This document shows, in pieces, positions 1 through 5,937 of a DNA stretch of 7,876 nt (position 1 is its first letter; every line of letters starts with the position of its first letter). The position numbers and the translations under genes were made by a program. Under the pieces are notes generated by a model. That model was not told the DNA's origin. It did no database searches and saw nothing but the letters and a program-made list of their open reading frames with translations. The DNA lies in NCBI GenBank assembly GCA_023137075.1, contig JAGLQA010000358.1, positions 1 through 7,876 on the forward strand. The letters run 5' to 3'. This stretch comes from Candidatus Aminicenantota bacterium. Lineage in GTDB: Bacteria > Acidobacteriota > Aminicenantia > UBA2199.

Positions 1-2
1 TG

Positions 3-785
3 GGTTTTGCCTTTGGAAATAAACTGGTGGATATCAGTGAAAACAAAATCTTTTTCAACCGGATCGATCCCTTTAAAATCGTGTCCCGGGCCTTTAATTT
101 ATTAAACGCCCTAACGGATAATAAGGCAACCTTCGGGAAAAATTGTTTTTTAATCTTCGCGCCCGAAGCCTCCGCCTTTATTATAAAAGAGTTTTCGCGT
201 TATTTACGGGTAGATGGGGAAAAGAAAAAAGTGGATTTTAGTTTTCCCGCGATTTTAAACGTGGTGGATGATCCGCTCTTAGATCGACAGGTAGATTCCG
301 TGCCTTTTGATGATGAGGGGGTCCAGGGAGGGGAAAGGTTTCTCATCCGGAAGGGGAGAATCGTCAACACCATTTCCAATATCCGGACAGCCTTTGAAAA
401 TAAAAGGGAATCGTCAGGCAACGGTTTCAGGAATGAACGATCGGTTTTTCCTGCGGTTAGGTTCTCCAATTTGTATGTCAAACCGACTATTTTACCCTTA
501 CATAATTTAATGGGAGATGCGAGTCAGGGGATGCTGGTCGTCTTGTTGAAATTAAAACGCATTGAAAAAGAACAGTATTTGTTTTCCGCTTACGGTTATC
601 GTTTTGAGAATAATCAACTCTGTGAACCGGTTCATTTTTATTTTAAAACTTCCTTTTTGACGTATTTTCTAAATGTCTTAAAAATATCTAAGGAACTGCG
701 GTTCTTTCATAATGCGTATAATATCGGCTCGCCTTATATGCTATTAGAAGCTTCTTACAAATCGGACAATATGTTCGAAATTTAG
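3..785 (+). CDS. TldE/PmbA-like protein (TldD/PmbA family), C-terminal part, 5' truncated by window edge
   Basis: The reading frame is open from the first bases of the window to the TAG at 783-785, so the true start lies upstream; the GTG at 27 is only an internal valine. The 260 visible residues match the C-terminal half of the TldD/PmbA (TldE) family. Diagnostic pieces are VVDDPLLDRQVDSVPFDDEG, which corresponds to the family DDP...PFDDEG motif, a G-rich segment SSGNGFRNER (family STGNA.R), and NLYVKPT (family TNLY..PG). The segment LIFAPEASAFIIKEF sits where TldD carries its HExxxH zinc motif but has no such motif, so this is the non-catalytic TldE-type partner rather than TldD. In known systems TldD/TldE form a heterodimeric metalloprotease acting on unfolded or modified peptides. 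The part after the PFDDEG region is quite divergent. A tldD partner, if present, would lie to the left, outside the window. Family assignment is secure; the specific substrate is unknown. Confidence 0.82.
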   Translation, partial: GFAFGNKLVDISENKIFFNRIDPFKIVSRAFNLLNALTDNKATFGKNCFLIFAPEASAFIIKEFSRYLRVDGEKKKVDFSFPAILNVVDDPLLDRQVDSVPFDDEGVQGGERFLIRKGRIVNTISNIRTAFENKRESSGNGFRNERSVFPAVRFSNLYVKPTILPLHNLMGDASQGMLVVLLKLKRIEKEQYLFSAYGYRFENNQLCEPVHFYFKTSFLTYFLNVLKISKELRFFHNAYNIGSPYMLLEASYKSDNMFEI

Positions 786-837
786 CCGGTACACCGTAGG
801 TTCTGCGCAGGTCGACTTAAAATTGAACTCATCGTAA

Positions 838-861
838 TAGATGATAGGCCGGTTTTTTTTG
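838..861 (+). terminator. weak candidate terminator after the TldE-like gene
   Basis: Between the convergent tldE-like and ytxH genes there is a run of eight T at 853-860 on the + strand, preceded by GGCCGG (847-852). A small TCATC/GATGA hairpin lies just upstream (about 828-843). No long GC-rich stem directly abuts the T-run, so this is only a plausible end for the rightward transcript. Confidence 0.25.
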
Positions 862-863
862 TT

Positions 864-1097
864 TTACATAAAATCTTTGTCCGGTGTTTCGGAAATGGAT
901 CCGGCATCGGGTTTGTGCAGTTTTTCTTCTAATTGTATTAATTTCTCTTTAATTTCATCAAATTCGTTGGCGATAGCGGATCGTGCTTCACTTCCGGACA
1001 CCGGCGCGAAGAGCAGGGCCAGGCCGGCCCCTAACATCATACCGCCGAGAAATGAGTATATCATCGCGCCCAAATATGTTTTGTTATTTTCAACCAT
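864..1097 (-). CDS. YtxH domain-containing small membrane protein
   Basis: This is a 77-residue protein with one membrane segment at about residues 9-31, containing the glycine-rich SFLGGMMLGAGLALLFAP. It is followed by the typical YtxH signature FAPVSGSEARSAI (family form: LLAP.SG.E.R). A short charged, probably coiled-coil helix (EFDEIKEKLIQLEEKL, about residues 45-60) and a polar tail complete it. YtxH proteins are small single-pass proteins, often linked to stress or envelope functions, with no defined biochemical activity. The ATG is well supported by GAGGAGT at 1105-1111, seven bases upstream. The gene has its own strong promoter at 1171-1200, so it can be transcribed independently of the upstream TPR gene 139 bp away on the same strand. 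It converges on the TldE-like gene. Family call is firm; role is unknown. Confidence 0.85.
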   Translation of the reverse strand: MVENNKTYLGAMIYSFLGGMMLGAGLALLFAPVSGSEARSAIANEFDEIKEKLIQLEEKLHKPDAGSISETPDKDFM

Positions 1098-1114
1098 TGT
1101 TTTAACTCCTCTTC

Positions 1115-1139
1115 ATTAAAATTTTAATACGATATATTA
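1115..1139. repeat. AT-rich inverted repeats in the ytxH leader
   Basis: ATTAAAATTTTAAT (1115-1128) is a perfect 14-base palindrome lying just upstream of the ytxH ribosome binding site. Overlapping it, TAATA and TATTA arms at 1125-1139 form a second inverted repeat with a five-base centre. They could be an operator or merely low-complexity AT sequence. Confidence 0.3.
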
Positions 1140-1170
1140 AACTATTCAGGTATTATTGCTGCTCACGCCG

Positions 1171-1200
1171 ATTATACCATAAATCTATTTCTATTATCAA
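1171..1200 (-). promoter_or_regulatory. sigma70-type extended -10 promoter of the ytxH gene
   Basis: Read on the minus strand, TTGATA (1200-1195, 5 of 6 to TTGACA) is followed after 18 bases by a perfect TATAAT (1176-1171). This is preceded by TGG, giving the extended -10 string TGGTATAAT. The predicted transcription start near 1164 gives a leader of about 65 bases before the ATG at 1097. The AT-rich leader contains the palindrome at 1115-1128. Confidence 0.7.
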
Positions 1201-1206
1201 TATGAT

Positions 1207-1238
1207 AAAAAAATCTCTAAATACTTTAAAAAAGATTT
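1207..1238 (-). terminator. weak AU-rich hairpin at the end of the TPR gene
   Basis: On the minus strand AAATCT (1238-1233) can pair with AGATTT (1216-1211) across a 16-base loop, and the second arm runs into a stretch of T (1213-1207). The stem has almost no GC and overlaps the stop codon, so termination would be partial at best. The independent promoter of ytxH just downstream is consistent with a transcript boundary here. Confidence 0.25.
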
Positions 1239-2472
1239 ATTCCATCTCTTTTAAATAATGGCTCCCGAAGAGTTCTTCGATGCCTTTCTCCCGTTCGGCT
1301 TCCTGCAGGTTGAAATCGTGGCGCAGGCGGTTGTAATCTTCTATTTTGCGGGAAAATTCGCCTATTGTTGAATTGATCCGGTCGTTGAACCGCTTATGCT
1401 GATCGGTAGTGATGAGATTCTTATCCCGTAAAAAATCGTAGAATATTGCAAGCGACCGGTTAATTTCCAGGAGCATTTGTTCTTCAATAAATTCCCTGGT
1501 TCTTATAAATCGGTAAAGGAATAATTTGAAATTATCACATAAAAGGTCGATGTTTTCATAGAGGAAAATATCGTCGACCATTGTTTTTTCGACGTCTTTC
1601 ATGAAAAATCGGAAAGGCTGGAGAACGTTGAGAATATCGTGGGGATGCATGGTCTTGTTTTGCAGTGCGTGAGTCTGGAACGCATCCTCCCTGTCGGTAT
1701 TGTACTCCCGGCATAATTCCGTCGCTCCTTCAAAATCCACGTTCTCACGCAAGTTTCGTATCTCCTTCATGTCCGCGGGCCGGAGCAGGTATTCGAGATA
1801 GTATAGTTTGTGCGCCCGCATATATTCGGCGGTATCTAAATTTTTTAAAGCCCCCGGGTTATCCACGTTAAAATCCAGGGCCTTGTTGAAGGACTGTTCC
1901 GCTTCGTGGAAATTTCCCATCATCAGGTGTATCCAGCCTGTATTGTTTATAAAACAGTCGTTATCCGGGTCTAGATCCAGGGCTTTTTCCTGCCTGCGCA
2001 AGGCTTCGCTCTTATCCCGGTCGGGCAATTGCAGGATATAGTAGGCCAGGTCGTCGTAATAGCAGGCTGTATCCGGAAACAAGCGGATGGCCTTTTCCAT
2101 CAGTGCGGCTGTTAGGTCGTATCGCAGCAATTTTTCCAGGTTCTCCACCTGTTGGTATAACACGCGCTCAAATTCCTCTTCCTTTTCCAGAACCACTGCC
2201 ATATGGTCAAATCCGCTTTTGATGTATTGTTCACCCTCCGCTGCTTTACCGGCACGCAGCATGTATTCTCCCCGGTAGAACCAGGCGGGAAAATAGTCGG
2301 GGCAAAAGGTCAATAGTTTTGCAAGTTCTCCATCCAGGGCCTCCGAGTCGGGTCCGGGCATTATCCCACCGCCAAAAAAAGAAAAAACAGGCGACGCGTG
2401 CAATTGTTTGAACCAATTTTCCGCTTCACGCCATTCCGGGGTTTTCTTAGGATTTGTCCCGTGTTTTGCCAT
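1237..2472 (-). CDS. TPR-repeat protein with an unrecognised helical C-terminal region
   Basis: The protein has 411 residues from the chosen ATG. That start is preceded by AAGGAG with a six-base spacing. An in-frame start at 2535 would add 21 residues (MLFVNKGG...) but would run through this ribosome binding site and its probable promoter. Residues about 60-93 (PDYFPAWFYRGEYMLRAGK...) and 118-205 contain TPR-like helix pairs. The clearest is at 172-205 (INNTGWIHLMMGNFHEAEQS) with the usual G, A and P positions. There is no signal peptide or membrane segment, so it is probably cytoplasmic and acts as a protein-binding scaffold. Residues about 285-411 are predicted to be charged and helical (for example QEAEREKGIEELF) with no family I recognise. 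A short FFGGG segment at 32-36 is the only glycine-rich break. Neighbours give no clear partner; the DUF3810 gene is divergent and ytxH lies 139 bp downstream. The fold class is confident, the function is not. Confidence 0.8.
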   Translation of the reverse strand: MAKHGTNPKKTPEWREAENWFKQLHASPVFSFFGGGIMPGPDSEALDGELAKLLTFCPDYFPAWFYRGEYMLRAGKAAEGEQYIKSGFDHMAVVLEKEEEFERVLYQQVENLEKLLRYDLTAALMEKAIRLFPDTACYYDDLAYYILQLPDRDKSEALRRQEKALDLDPDNDCFINNTGWIHLMMGNFHEAEQSFNKALDFNVDNPGALKNLDTAEYMRAHKLYYLEYLLRPADMKEIRNLRENVDFEGATELCREYNTDREDAFQTHALQNKTMHPHDILNVLQPFRFFMKDVEKTMVDDIFLYENIDLLCDNFKLFLYRFIRTREFIEEQMLLEINRSLAIFYDFLRDKNLITTDQHKRFNDRINSTIGEFSRKIEDYNRLRHDFNLQEAEREKGIEELFGSHYLKEME

Positions 2473-2506
2473 TATCGACTCCTTCATTTCAGTTTGGGTA
2501 AGCACC

Positions 2507-2535
2507 ACCATACCACCTTTATTAACAAAAAGCAA
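2507..2535 (-). promoter_or_regulatory. probable extended -10 promoter of the TPR gene
   Basis: On the minus strand TTGCTT (2535-2530) is followed after 17 bases by TATGGT (2512-2507), preceded by TGG to give TGGTATGGT. The -35 and -10 are imperfect (3 and 4 of 6), but the extended -10 bases and exact spacing support it. The expected start near 2500 leaves a leader of about 28 bases that includes the AAGGAG site. Confidence 0.4.
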
Positions 2536-2575
2536 CCCCGCATATTTCTTGACTTCTGGAAAATATTTTCATCTA

Positions 2576-2604
2576 TTGAAATGCCTGAACAATTCCTTTA
2601 AAAT
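2576..2604 (+). promoter_or_regulatory. near-consensus promoter placing transcription start at the DUF3810 ATG
   Basis: TTGAAA (2576-2581, 5 of 6) and TAAAAT (2599-2604, 5 of 6) are separated by exactly 17 bases. A normal start seven bases after the -10 would fall at about 2611, the A of the ATG itself. No Shine-Dalgarno sequence is present between 2590 and 2610, which agrees with a leaderless message. Confidence 0.55.
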
Positions 2605-2610
2605 GTAGTA

Positions 2611-3783
2611 ATGGTAAAAGAAAAAGAAGTTAGAAAATCAATAATCAACTGGAAGACAAAAGCGGTGTGGGTCGGGTTGGGATTGCTCGCGCTGCTGGTA
2701 CGCTTCTTGTTTGCGCTGAATCCGAACCTGACCGAATCGCTCTATTCACGGGGAATTTTCCAGGGAATTCGCTTCTGCTTAGACTATACGGTAGGCTTGC
2801 TCCCTTTTCCCTTCCTGTACATCCTGACCCTTGCTTTGATACTTTCCCCGGTTTGGAAAATTGTTAAAAGAATAAAAAAAGGGAAGAAAATAGAAGAAAA
2901 GATTCCCTGGCGGACGCGGATATTAAACGGCCTGTTATCACTGGCTGCCCTTATCGGGGTTATTGTTTTTTTGTTCTATTTTTTATGGGGATTCAATTAT
3001 CAGCGGCTCCCCATCGAAACTCAATTGCATATCAAGACTGAACCGTTGGACAGCGAAGCTGTCAGGAAAGAGGCCCATATCGCTTTTCAAATAGCTGCGG
3101 CTGTTAGAGAGAGTATCCCGGGTGCCAGCGAAAAGCCGCTGGATTCCCGTTTTATCCCGGAGGGGCTCGAATACAAAATCCGGGATGATCTTAAAAAGGT
3201 GCTGAAGTCTTTGGGATACCCGGTGACCGGCCGGGTTCGGGCTCGCCGGGTACAACCTTCCGGGTTATTGATGTCTTTCGGCGCCGGCGGGATATATTTT
3301 CCTTTTACCGGTGAGGTCTATCTACCGGCAAATCTTTCGGCAGTGGAAACGCCTTTTACCATGGCCCACGAGATGGCTCACGGTTTCGGTTTCACGGAAG
3401 AAGGCACTGCAAATTTCCTGGCTTACCTGGCCTGTATTTCCTCAAAAGATCCGCTGACCCGGTATTCCGGCTGCTATGTTTATTTCAGGTATATATCCTC
3501 TGAGTTGTTTCGCCTTTCCGAAGATGATTTCAGGAGTATGATGGAAAAATTACCCCGGGAGATTATGGCTGACATGCAAGCCGTTTCCGGGAACTGGGCC
3601 CGCTATCGCGGCTGGCTTATGGATATCGGTGAACAGGTCAATGATATCTACCTGAAGAGCCAGGGGATCAAAGAGGGAGCAAAGAGTTATAACCGGCTGA
3701 TTGTCCTGACTGTCGCTTACCGAAATTCCCGTTTCAAACCGGCACTTTTCGATGATTTACCGGTCCCCCCGATAGGAGAGTAG
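2611..3783 (+). CDS. DUF3810-family membrane protein with HExxH zinc-protease motif
   Basis: This is a 390-residue integral membrane protein. There are three probable membrane segments near the N-terminus, at about residues 18-37, 60-82 and 107-128, the last ending in FLWGFNYQRLP, which is typical of DUF3810. A large C-terminal domain then carries MAHEMAHGFGFTEEGTANF. HEMAH at 253-257 supplies two zinc-binding histidines and the catalytic glutamate; E264 in the following EEGTAN is a good candidate third ligand. The downstream RYSGCYVYFRYISSEL also fits the family. By analogy it is a gluzincin-type metallopeptidase anchored in the inner membrane; no substrate is known. The start is fixed because an in-frame TAA at 2599-2601 leaves only AAT GTA GTA before the ATG, and there is no ribosome binding site. 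It diverges from the TPR gene and ends five bases from the convergent exbD stop codon. Family call is strong; the peptidase activity is inferred. Confidence 0.85.
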   Translation: MVKEKEVRKSIINWKTKAVWVGLGLLALLVRFLFALNPNLTESLYSRGIFQGIRFCLDYTVGLLPFPFLYILTLALILSPVWKIVKRIKKGKKIEEKIPWRTRILNGLLSLAALIGVIVFLFYFLWGFNYQRLPIETQLHIKTEPLDSEAVRKEAHIAFQIAAAVRESIPGASEKPLDSRFIPEGLEYKIRDDLKKVLKSLGYPVTGRVRARRVQPSGLLMSFGAGGIYFPFTGEVYLPANLSAVETPFTMAHEMAHGFGFTEEGTANFLAYLACISSKDPLTRYSGCYVYFRYISSELFRLSEDDFRSMMEKLPREIMADMQAVSGNWARYRGWLMDIGEQVNDIYLKSQGIKEGAKSYNRLIVLTVAYRNSRFKPALFDDLPVPPIGE

Positions 3784-3788
3784 TGGGC

Positions 3789-4187
3789 TTATTTCAATTT
3801 TGTTCCGATAACTAATTTCTTGACACCGCTTTTTTTTACGATGTCCATTAATCTTACCACGAGCCCGTGAGAAAGATCCTGGTCAGCCTTCAAAATGATG
3901 GTGCTTTTTTTCATTTTAGGGAGCACTTCTTTTATTTTTGCTTCCAGGTCTTCGATGGCAATCTCGGTATCGTTAAGAAAGATCGTACCTGCTTTATTCA
4001 CAAAAAGGGTGAATCCTTTCTGTTCGATGATAGCGGCGCTCTGGGCCTCGGGTAATTCCAATTTTATCCCCGGCTGCTCTAAAAAAGTTGTCGATACCAT
4101 TAGAAAAATAAGTAAAAGAAACAGCACATCGATCAGGGAGGTGATATTGAGAAATACTTTTCGTCTTGGCCTGGATCTGAATTGCAT
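3789..4187 (-). CDS. exbD: ExbD/TolR-family biopolymer transport protein
   Basis: At 132 residues this is a normal length for ExbD/TolR. A short basic cytoplasmic N-terminus (MQFRSRPRRK) precedes a single membrane helix at about 13-33 (NITSLIDVLFLLLIFLMVST). The essential aspartate is D20, equivalent to the proton-carrying Asp of E. coli ExbD and TolR. The periplasmic domain follows, with the family-typical ELPEA, the TIFLND..I strand and IILKAD segments. It forms the proton-driven motor with ExbB and powers the TonB-like protein encoded upstream. The start lies four bases after the exbB stop, and its likely ribosome binding site (GGAAGGGA) sits inside the end of exbB, so the two genes are probably translationally coupled. 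Sequence alone does not separate ExbD from TolR well; the adjacent TonB-like gene favours ExbD. There is no room for its own terminator before the convergent DUF3810 gene. Confidence 0.9.
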   Translation of the reverse strand: MQFRSRPRRKVFLNITSLIDVLFLLLIFLMVSTTFLEQPGIKLELPEAQSAAIIEQKGFTLFVNKAGTIFLNDTEIAIEDLEAKIKEVLPKMKKSTIILKADQDLSHGLVVRLMDIVKKSGVKKLVIGTKLK

Positions 4188-4191
4188 GCCT

Positions 4192-4842
4192 TTATCCCTT
4201 CCGATTTATTTCTTCGCCTTTATCCCCGGCGTTGAAAGAGGTTACTTTTTTTAAGAGCAGCGAAGAGTATTTTTCGATCTCTAAAATTAATCCATCGGCC
4301 TTGTTAATGAAATAATTGTACCCGACAACTGCCGGTATACCGATGGAAAGTCCGATAATGGTGGTAATGAGCGCTTCGGAAATTCCCCCAGCCATGGCCG
4401 TTGCCTGGCCCACCCCCATGGTCGAAATGACATTAAAGACTTTGAGTATCCCGACAACCGTGCCGAGCAAACCTAAAAGGGGCGCGATGCCGGCTACGGT
4501 TTCCAGGATAACCAGTCCTCTTTCTAAGTAGCGTACTTCCTGCCTGCCCTGGTCACTTAAGGTTTCCTTTATATCCTCTTTCGGCAGGTGCCGGTTCTCA
4601 AGCCCTATGCGAACGATATTGGCAAAGGGCCCTTTATGTTTTTCGCAAATCGATAAGGCCAGACCGATATCGGCAGAGCTTCTAATATTACATAATATAT
4701 TCACGATTTCCGGGATAATTACTTTCTTTCTGCGCAGGAAGATGCTCTTCTCGATGACAATCGCAAGAGCTGCTATCGAACACAGCAGCAGTGGGTAGAT
4801 GATAAAACCGCCTTTTCCGAAAAATTCTAATACATGTTCCAT
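4192..4842 (-). CDS. exbB: MotA/TolQ/ExbB-family proton channel protein
   Basis: This 216-residue protein has three membrane helices at about 13-31, 113-136 and 155-178, the standard ExbB/TolQ topology with a cytoplasmic loop between the first two. The second helix carries the family motif ETVAGIAPLLGLLGTVVGIL. The third carries EALITTIIGLSIGIPAV, including the conserved E156 and threonines T160/T161 that line the proton path in ExbB and TolQ. It should assemble as the pentameric channel around ExbD and energise the TonB-like protein. The ATG has AGAGGAG four bases upstream, a slightly short spacing. The gene lies 106 bp downstream of tonB on the same strand, far enough for a separate promoter, and four bases upstream of exbD. 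TolQ is an alternative name; no tolA, tolB or pal is visible here. Confidence 0.92.
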   Translation of the reverse strand: MEHVLEFFGKGGFIIYPLLLCSIAALAIVIEKSIFLRRKKVIIPEIVNILCNIRSSADIGLALSICEKHKGPFANIVRIGLENRHLPKEDIKETLSDQGRQEVRYLERGLVILETVAGIAPLLGLLGTVVGILKVFNVISTMGVGQATAMAGGISEALITTIIGLSIGIPAVVGYNYFINKADGLILEIEKYSSLLLKKVTSFNAGDKGEEINRKG

Positions 4843-4879
4843 ATTACTCCTCTTCTTTATTGATTTCGCTGTGGTCTAT

Positions 4880-4917
4880 ACTATAATTGGGCGAAAATCT
4901 TGTTTTTTTGCGAAAAT
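4880..4917 (-). promoter_or_regulatory. tonB-exbB spacer: -10-like box and direct repeat ATTTTCGC
   Basis: Read on the minus strand, ATTTTCGC occurs twice (4917-4910 and 4898-4891), with starts 19 bases apart. The second copy is followed by TATAGT (4885-4880), a reasonable -10. No matching -35 is present at 17 bases (the place is an A-run), so a promoter here would need help from an activator. This may be an internal exbB promoter with an operator, or coincidence in AT-rich spacer. Confidence 0.25.
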
Positions 4918-4948
4918 TTTTCATTGTATCAAATATCGTTTGTTGACA

Positions 4949-5842
4949 TCATGGGTTGCGGGTGCCATCCGCTCTATGAATTAAATAGGAAAATCGACAC
5001 GTGACTTCTAAAAAGGGATCCGGGAAATCACCGGGTAAGGGCGGGAAGGGCGCGGAAATCTCGATCGCCGTATTACTGGTTTGCATGAGTGATTTATGTC
5101 CCTTATATCCCAGGATTTCCAGGTCTTTCATTTGACCGTCCGGGAATATCTTGAAGCGCAGTAAGGTTGAACCGCTTATCAGTCCCACCCGCGTAAATGC
5201 CGGCGGTGGAAAAATATTACGGCGAATTTTGTCTTTTAATGTCAGCATGTAAGGAGCGAAATTCCAGTTGTAGGTATTAAAAGACAATCCGCCTGAATCC
5301 ATGGCCCGGGTATCGCGGTTGTCATGGAGAACGCCGGGTTGGCGTTCCCGCACACCCGGCGGCAGGATTTGCCGCTTTTTTTCTACGTATTCCCTGATGG
5401 TTTCACGGGCGCTTTGCTCAAGCGCCGAATCTGCCGGCTTATCGGTGGGATCGGTTTTTTGTTGATCTGGCAAAACCGGGATTGCTCCGGGCGGTCCCTG
5501 GGTGGTAGGTAAATCATGGGATTCGAAATCACCCCTGGAAAACGCCTCACCGACCTCTTTTTCCGGGTCGGCTTCCGGGTTGCGTGCCAGGGCGTTCTTA
5601 TCCGAAAGGAAGTCGGCCTGTTTTTGTTTTTCTACTATTTTCGCATCATCCGGTGTTTCGATAACTTCCCGCGGACCTTCGGGCTGTAGGTCGAATACGA
5701 GGGGAGCCGCATCGAGTGGTTGTTCCGCTTTTATATTGAACTCGAATAACTCCAATTTTACGGCCGCTTCCCAGAATAAGAAAAGCAGCACATGCAGCAG
5801 GATTGAGGCAAGAATGATATATTTTTTATGACGAGGATTCAC
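4949..5842 (-). CDS. tonB: TonB-like energy transducer
   Basis: This 297-residue protein has the TonB layout. A single N-terminal membrane anchor at about 8-25 (YIILASILLHVLLFLFW) contains S13 and H17 in the SxxxH spacing of the E. coli TonB anchor, where that histidine contacts ExbB/ExbD. A long polar periplasmic linker at about 40-190 contains D/E/P-rich stretches, and an amphipathic charged segment at 143-160 follows. The C-terminal TonB domain spans about 195-290, with APYMLTLKDKIRRNIFPPP, then GSTLLRFKIFPDGQMKDLEI and the PFPPLP motif. It transmits proton-motive force from ExbB/ExbD to outer-membrane receptors. The start codon is GTG, with AAAGG about ten bases upstream. It is the first gene of the tonB-exbB-exbD cluster. 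The linker is not the classic EP/KP repeat, so a TolA-like role cannot be excluded. No receptor gene is present to show the substrate. Confidence 0.82.
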   Translation of the reverse strand: MNPRHKKYIILASILLHVLLFLFWEAAVKLELFEFNIKAEQPLDAAPLVFDLQPEGPREVIETPDDAKIVEKQKQADFLSDKNALARNPEADPEKEVGEAFSRGDFESHDLPTTQGPPGAIPVLPDQQKTDPTDKPADSALEQSARETIREYVEKKRQILPPGVRERQPGVLHDNRDTRAMDSGGLSFNTYNWNFAPYMLTLKDKIRRNIFPPPAFTRVGLISGSTLLRFKIFPDGQMKDLEILGYKGHKSLMQTSNTAIEISAPFPPLPGDFPDPFLEVTCRFSYLIHRADGTRNP

Positions 5843-5853
5843 AGCAAAAATAC

Positions 5854-5882
5854 CTTTTTTTTCTATTTTTCATATATATATA
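5854..5882 (-). other. AT-rich region upstream of tonB, promoter not resolved
   Basis: The 84-base gap between tonB and the acyltransferase gene contains an alternating TA run (5872-5882) and T-rich stretches. TATATA could serve as a -10, but no convincing -35 lies 16-18 bases upstream. tonB may have a weak promoter here or be read through from the acyltransferase gene. Confidence 0.2.
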
Positions 5883-5918
5883 GACAACCGTAAAGGTAAG
5901 ATAGTTTCATTGAAGGAC

Positions 5919-5937
5919 AAAAAAAATCAGGCGCCTG
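5919..5937 (-). terminator. palindrome plus T-run at the acyltransferase stop codon
   Basis: On the minus strand CAGGCGCCTG (5937-5928) is a perfect 10-base palindrome that includes the stop codon and is followed by eight T (5926-5919). The palindrome has no loop, so as an RNA hairpin only about three pairs (GCG/CGC or CAG/CTG) could form around a four-base loop. This is a poor intrinsic terminator, and read-through into tonB is plausible. Confidence 0.3.

Noticed and set aside
786..797. CGGT-AC-ACCG inverted repeat just after the TldE-like stop
   Set aside because: Four-base arms with a two-base loop cannot form a stable hairpin and no T-run follows.
841..1119. 92-residue open frame antisense to ytxH
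   Set aside because: ytxH on the other strand has a recognised domain, a strong ribosome binding site and a promoter; the antisense frame has none of these.
2473..2535. 21-residue N-terminal extension of the TPR protein
   Set aside because: The extension would be translated through a clear AAGGAG site placed correctly for the ATG at 2472, and it overlaps the likely promoter.
2549..2554. TTGACT as -35 of the DUF3810 gene
   Set aside because: No good -10 lies at 16-18 bases (TCTATT region); the pair TTGAAA/TAAAAT further right is far better.
2983..3255. 90-residue frame antisense to the DUF3810 gene
   Set aside because: It lies inside a gene with a recognised family and motif; no independent support.
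3895..4254. 119-residue open frame antisense to exbD/exbB
   Set aside because: It spans two well-conserved genes on the opposite strand and has no ribosome binding site or recognisable domain.
4943..4948. Perfect TTGACA on the + strand
   Set aside because: It overlaps the 3' end region of tonB on the opposite strand, has no -10 at 16-18 bases, and no rightward gene follows.
5502..5831. 109-residue serine-rich frame antisense to tonB
   Set aside because: Low-complexity shadow of the tonB linker and anchor; no supporting start signals.
5872..5882. Alternating TA run as the tonB promoter or a slippage repeat
   Set aside because: No partner -35 box is found and the run is too short to argue for phase variation.
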